From Corynebacterium kalidii (GTDB lineage Bacteria; Actinomycetota; Actinomycetes; Mycobacteriales; Mycobacteriaceae): a stretch of DNA of 64,000 nt. Below are positions 59,543 to 64,000 of this stretch, one piece after another. The translations under genes and the position numbers were made by a program. The notes beneath the pieces are model-generated. The model saw nothing but the letters and a program-made list of their open reading frames with translations, was not told the origin of the DNA and did no database searches. The stretch spans positions 466,435 through 530,434 of the forward strand of contig NZ_JALIEA010000012.1 in the NCBI RefSeq assembly GCF_022869005.1, read 5' to 3'. Each line of letters opens with the position of its first letter. Within the stretch, counting starts at the first letter, position 1.

Positions 59543-60742
59543 ATGACCGACCGCGTCGTACTCGCCTACTCCGGAGGCCTCGACACCACCGTCGCCATCC
59601 CGTACCTCAAGCAGATGACCGGAGGCGACGTCGTCGCGGTCTCCATCGACCTCGGGCAGGGCGGTGAGGACATGGAGTCCGTCCGTCAGCGCGCCCTGGG
59701 CGCCGGCGCCGTCGAGTCGATCATCGTCGACGCCCGCGACGAGTTCGCCGAGGAGTACTGCCTGCCGACCATCAAGGCGAACGCGCTGTACATGAAGCAG
59801 TACCCGATGGTCTCGGCGATCTCCCGCCCGCTCATCGTCAAGCACCTGGTCGAGGCCGCCCAGGAGCACGGCGGCACCCACGTCGCCCACGGCTGCACCG
59901 GCAAGGGGAACGACCAGGTGCGCTTCGAGGTCGGTTTCATGGACACCGACCCCTCCCTGAAGATCATCGCCCCGGCCCGTGACTTCGCGTGGACCCGTGA
60001 CAAGGCGATCGCCTTCGCCGAGGAGAACGACGTCCCGATCGAGCAGTCGGCGTCGTCGCCGTTCTCGATCGACCAGAACGTGTGGGGCCGCGCGGTGGAG
60101 ACCGGCTTCCTCGAGGACCTGTGGAACCCGCCGACGAAGGACCTCTACGCCTACACCGAGGAGCCGTCGCTCGGTCAGGCCCCGGACGAGGTGATCATCT
60201 CCTTCAAGTCGGGCAAGCCCGTCGCCATCGACGGCCGTGAGGTGACCGTGCTCCAGGCCATCGAGGAGCTCAACCGCCGGGCGGGTGCCCAGGGCGTCGG
60301 ACGCCTGGACATGGTCGAGGACCGCCTGATCGGCATCAAGTCGCGTGAGGTCTACGAGGCCCCCGGCGCCCTGACGCTGATCCGCGCCCACGAGGCCCTC
60401 GAGGACGTGACCGTCGAACGCGAGCTGGCGCGCTACAAGCGCGGGATCGACGCGGAATGGTCCAACCAGGTGTACGACGGCCTGTGGTTCTCCCCGTTGA
60501 AGCGTTCCCTGGACGCCTTCATCGAGTCCACCCAGGAGCACGTCACCGGCGATATCCGTCTGGTCCTGCACAACGGGTCGATCGTGGTCAACGGCCGTCG
60601 TTCCGACGTGTCGCTCTACGACTTCAACCTGGCGACCTACGACACCGGCGACACCTTCGACCAGACGATGTCCAAGGGCTTCGTGGAGCTCCACGGACTG
60701 TCGTCGAAGATCGCCAACAAGCGCGACCGCGGCGGAAAGTAG
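59543..60742 (+). CDS. argG: Argininosuccinate synthase
   Basis: ATP-dependent ligation of citrulline and aspartate (399 aa). The PP-loop is [18 protein letters not shown]. Other signatures are [17 protein letters not shown] and ENVWGR-like [12 protein letters not shown]. The start follows a GAAAGGA ribosome site and a 58-bp gap after argR. A TACACT near 59472 could be an additional promoter, but the gap shows no ARG-box-like repeat. The C-terminus [16 protein letters not shown] is typical. Confidence 0.97.
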   Translation: MTDRVVLAYSGGLDTTVAIPYLKQMTGGDVVAVSIDLGQGGEDMESVRQRALGAGAVESIIVDARDEFAEEYCLPTIKANALYMKQYPMVSAISRPLIVKHLVEAAQEHGGTHVAHGCTGKGNDQVRFEVGFMDTDPSLKIIAPARDFAWTRDKAIAFAEENDVPIEQSASSPFSIDQNVWGRAVETGFLEDLWNPPTKDLYAYTEEPSLGQAPDEVIISFKSGKPVAIDGREVTVLQAIEELNRRAGAQGVGRLDMVEDRLIGIKSREVYEAPGALTLIRAHEALEDVTVERELARYKRGIDAEWSNQVYDGLWFSPLKRSLDAFIESTQEHVTGDIRLVLHNGSIVVNGRRSDVSLYDFNLATYDTGDTFDQTMSKGFVELHGLSSKIANKRDRGGK

Positions 60743-62209
<1,467 letters not shown>

Positions 62210-62273
62210 CACGGGGGCCCCACCAGGGGCCCTGTGCACGCCGTCGCCGCGCGATGGCGATAGACTGAGGGGC

Positions 62274-62447
62274 ATGATCGATCCCCGACTTCTCGAGATC
62301 CTCGTCTGCCCCCGGGACAAGCAGCCCCTGGAGGTCCACGGGGAGTATCTGGTCAATCCGCGCCTGGGCATCGCCTATACGGTGCAGGACGGTATCCCCG
62401 TCCTGCTCTCCGACGAAGCCGTCAGCTGGCCGCTGACCACGAACTGA
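62274..62447 (+). CDS. Trm112-like (UPF0434) small protein
   Basis: A 57-residue Trm112 fold protein: IDPRLLEILVCPRDKQPLEV, then YLVNPRLGIAYTVQDGIPVLLSDEAV. The family can carry a zinc knuckle (CPxC), but only one Cys remains here (CPRDK), as in many actinobacterial members. Partner methyltransferases are known for Trm112 in other organisms; none is adjacent. TAGACT (62261-62266) is 7 nt before the ATG, and GAGGGG also offers a ribosome site. It is 30 bp before tyrS, likely cotranscribed. Confidence 0.9.
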   Translation: MIDPRLLEILVCPRDKQPLEVHGEYLVNPRLGIAYTVQDGIPVLLSDEAVSWPLTTN

Positions 62448-62477
62448 CCCCTCGAGAAGTACAGAAGGACCCCTGGC

Positions 62478-63761
62478 ATGACCGACATGACCACCCAGAG
62501 CAATATCCTCGATGAACTGCAGTGGCGCGGACTGATCGCACAGTCCACCGACCTGGAGGCGCTGCGCGAGGAACTGGACACCCCGACGACGGCGTACGTC
62601 GGGTTCGACCCCACCGGCCCCTCCCTGCACGCGGGGCACCTGGTTCCCCTCCTGATGCTCGCCAGGCTGCAACGTGCGGGGCACACCCCGATCGTCATGG
62701 CCGGTGGCGCCACCGGCATGATCGGTGACCCCCGTGACGTGGGGGAGCGCACGATGCTCACGGCCGAGCAGGTCGCGTCGAATGTCGAACGCATCACGAG
62801 GCAGCTCGCCCGGTTCGTCTCCTTCGACGGGGACAACGCCGCCATCCCCGCGAACAACATCGACTGGATCGCGGAGATGACCGCGATCGACTTCCTGCGT
62901 GACGTGGGCAAGAACTTCGGCCTGAACACCATGCTCGCCCGCGACACGGTGAAGCGTCGCCTGGAGACCGACGGGATGTCCTACACGGAGTTCTCGTACA
63001 TGCTGCTGCAGGCGAACGACTTCGTCCAGCTGCGGCGCACCTACAACTGCCGGCTGCAGATCGGCGGCTCCGACCAGTGGGGGAACATCGTCTCCGGTGT
63101 CGACCTGAACCGCCGTGTCGACGGCGAGACGGTCCACGGATTCACGGTGCCGCTGGTCACCGACTCGGAGGGGCGTAAATTCGGCAAGTCCACCGGTGGC
63201 GGCAAGCTCTGGCTGGACCCGGAGATGACGAGCCCCTACAGCTGGTACCAGTACTTCCTCAACGCCGCCGACGCGGATGTCATCCGTTACCTGCGGTGGT
63301 TCACGTTCCTCGGCAAGGAGGAGCTCGACCGCCTGGCTGTGGAAGTCGAGGAGCGGCCGTTCAAGAGGGAGGCCCAGCGGGTCCTCGCCCGCGAGATGAC
63401 CGAGCTGGTCCACGGCGCCGACGCCGTGGCGAAGGTGGAGAAGGCGGCCGAGGCCCTCTTCGGTAAGGCGGAGTTGGCGGACCTGGACGCGCAGACCCTG
63501 ACCGGTGCCCTGTCCGAGACCGACTGTGCGGAGGTGGCCCCGGGGACCGGTGTCGTCGACATGTTCGTCGAGGCCGGGCTGGAGAAGTCCAAGGGTGCCG
63601 CACGTCGGACGATCGGGGAGGGCGGTGCGTACGTGAACAACGTCCGGGTGACCGACCCAGAGTGGGACCCGGGCCGGGAAGACCTGCTCGCCGGCGACTG
63701 GCTGGTTCTGCGTAAGGGCAAGAAGCGGTTCGCCGGCATCACGCTGGTCGACGGGGCATAG
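62478..63761 (+). CDS. tyrS: Tyrosyl-tRNA synthetase
   Basis: Class I synthetase (427 aa). HIGH motif is HAGH (51-54). The KMSKS equivalent is KFGKS (234-238). Tyrosine-site segments are [11 protein letters not shown] and [21 protein letters not shown]. The C-terminal S4 RNA-binding domain (about 360-427) has [29 protein letters not shown]. The ribosome site is AGAAGGA. It is followed by a strong hairpin. Confidence 0.98.
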   Translation: MTDMTTQSNILDELQWRGLIAQSTDLEALREELDTPTTAYVGFDPTGPSLHAGHLVPLLMLARLQRAGHTPIVMAGGATGMIGDPRDVGERTMLTAEQVASNVERITRQLARFVSFDGDNAAIPANNIDWIAEMTAIDFLRDVGKNFGLNTMLARDTVKRRLETDGMSYTEFSYMLLQANDFVQLRRTYNCRLQIGGSDQWGNIVSGVDLNRRVDGETVHGFTVPLVTDSEGRKFGKSTGGGKLWLDPEMTSPYSWYQYFLNAADADVIRYLRWFTFLGKEELDRLAVEVEERPFKREAQRVLAREMTELVHGADAVAKVEKAAEALFGKAELADLDAQTLTGALSETDCAEVAPGTGVVDMFVEAGLEKSKGAARRTIGEGGAYVNNVRVTDPEWDPGREDLLAGDWLVLRKGKKRFAGITLVDGA

Positions 63762-63779
63762 CGTCACGGCTCCGACATG

Positions 63780-63823
63780 AACGGCGGTGGGGCTACCTGG
63801 AGACAGGTGGCCCCACCGCCGTT
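63780..63823 (+). terminator. Terminator after tyrS
   Basis: A long hairpin: outer stem AACGGCGGTGGGGC / GCCCCACCGCCGTT (14 bp), then an inner ACCTG / CAGGT stem around GAGA. It ends in CCGTCGTT and is the longest hairpin in the window. It isolates tyrS from the next promoter. Confidence 0.8.
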
Positions 63824-63870
63824 CCGTCGTTACGGGGGAATGGGGAAGACAGTGGGCGTGACCTGGTGTT

Positions 63871-63899
63871 TTGCGTGTCGGGTGGGTGCTGTGTAGATT
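63871..63899 (+). promoter_or_regulatory. Promoter at the right edge, gene beyond the window
   Basis: -35 TTGCGT (63871-63876), a 17-bp spacer and -10 TAGATT (63894-63899). The last 100 bases have no reading frame and look like an untranslated leader (GT-rich). A stable RNA operon is a possible owner, but none of its gene sequence is inside the window. Confidence 0.5.
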
Positions 63900-64000
63900 A
63901 ATCCTGGTCAGCGAGACGCCGGGACAGTGTCCGGGTGGTGCTGGTGCAGGGTGCAGGTTGTCGTCGGGTGTTTACCGGCGGGTTGCTTGTTGGCAATGTG

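Overview
The window is GC-rich (strong G/C bias at third codon positions) and reads as chromosomal core sequence of a Corynebacterium or a very close mycolic-acid actinobacterium. Gene order is the main evidence. It runs hisH-hisA-imp-hisF-hisI-trpE-(TM)-trpC-trpB-trpA-lgt-pyk, then polA-rpsA-coaE-uvrB, uvrA-infC-rpmI-rplT-pheST and argCJBDFRGH-tyrS, which is the order I know from Mycobacterium tuberculosis (roughly Rv1602 to Rv1659, plus tyrS). Many genes are compressed, with 4-8 bp overlaps. I cannot name the species.

Layout. 1-11.5 kb: the tail of an MFS transporter, the second half of histidine synthesis, most of tryptophan synthesis, lipoprotein maturation (lgt) and pyruvate kinase. 11.5-21.2 kb: an accessory stretch with a patatin, an M20 amidohydrolase, a DUF4921 protein, a polar amino-acid ABC importer divergent from a glutaminase-STAS protein, a 48-residue peptide gene, a phosphoesterase, tRNA-Leu(CAA) and a TetR regulator. 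21.3-27.9 kb: polA, a DUF368 (PopT-type) lipid-carrier transporter, an isopropylmalate/isocitrate-type dehydrogenase and rpsA. 28-35.5 kb: an insertion between rpsA and coaE relative to M. tuberculosis. It holds a PTS EIIBCA permease, a copper-type DUF1541 lipoprotein, an htdX-fabG4/fadA2 fatty-acid module and a VOC/MarR pair. 35.6-45.3 kb: coaE, uvrB, a universal stress protein, a deaminase, a HelD-like helicase, an MBL-fold hydrolase and uvrA. 45.3-53.6 kb: a DUF2339 membrane protein, infC-rpmI-rplT, an rRNA methyltransferase and pheST. 53.7-62.2 kb: the complete arginine operon. The window closes with a Trm112-like protein, tyrS, a strong terminator, and a promoter whose gene lies beyond the edge.

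How the genes work together. PRPP-derived intermediates feed hisH/hisF/hisA/hisI. The same HisA/PriA enzyme probably also supplies the missing TrpF step for trpE/C/B/A, because no trpF is present here and trpC is monofunctional. The glutamine-type ABC importer and the glutaminase share a 44-bp divergent promoter and probably handle the same amino acids. ArgR is encoded inside the operon that it should control through inverted repeats in front of argC.

Regulation visible in the DNA. There are twin MarR-type operators, a CsoR-like palindrome, a LexA-like box at uvrA, ARG-box-like repeats at argC, an infC gene with an ATC start codon behind a long leader, and a recurrent TANNNT box 6-9 nt before start codons. 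The last pattern implies many leaderless mRNAs. I saw no prophage, insertion sequence or CRISPR array. The window is mostly core genome; the less ordinary items are listed as findings.
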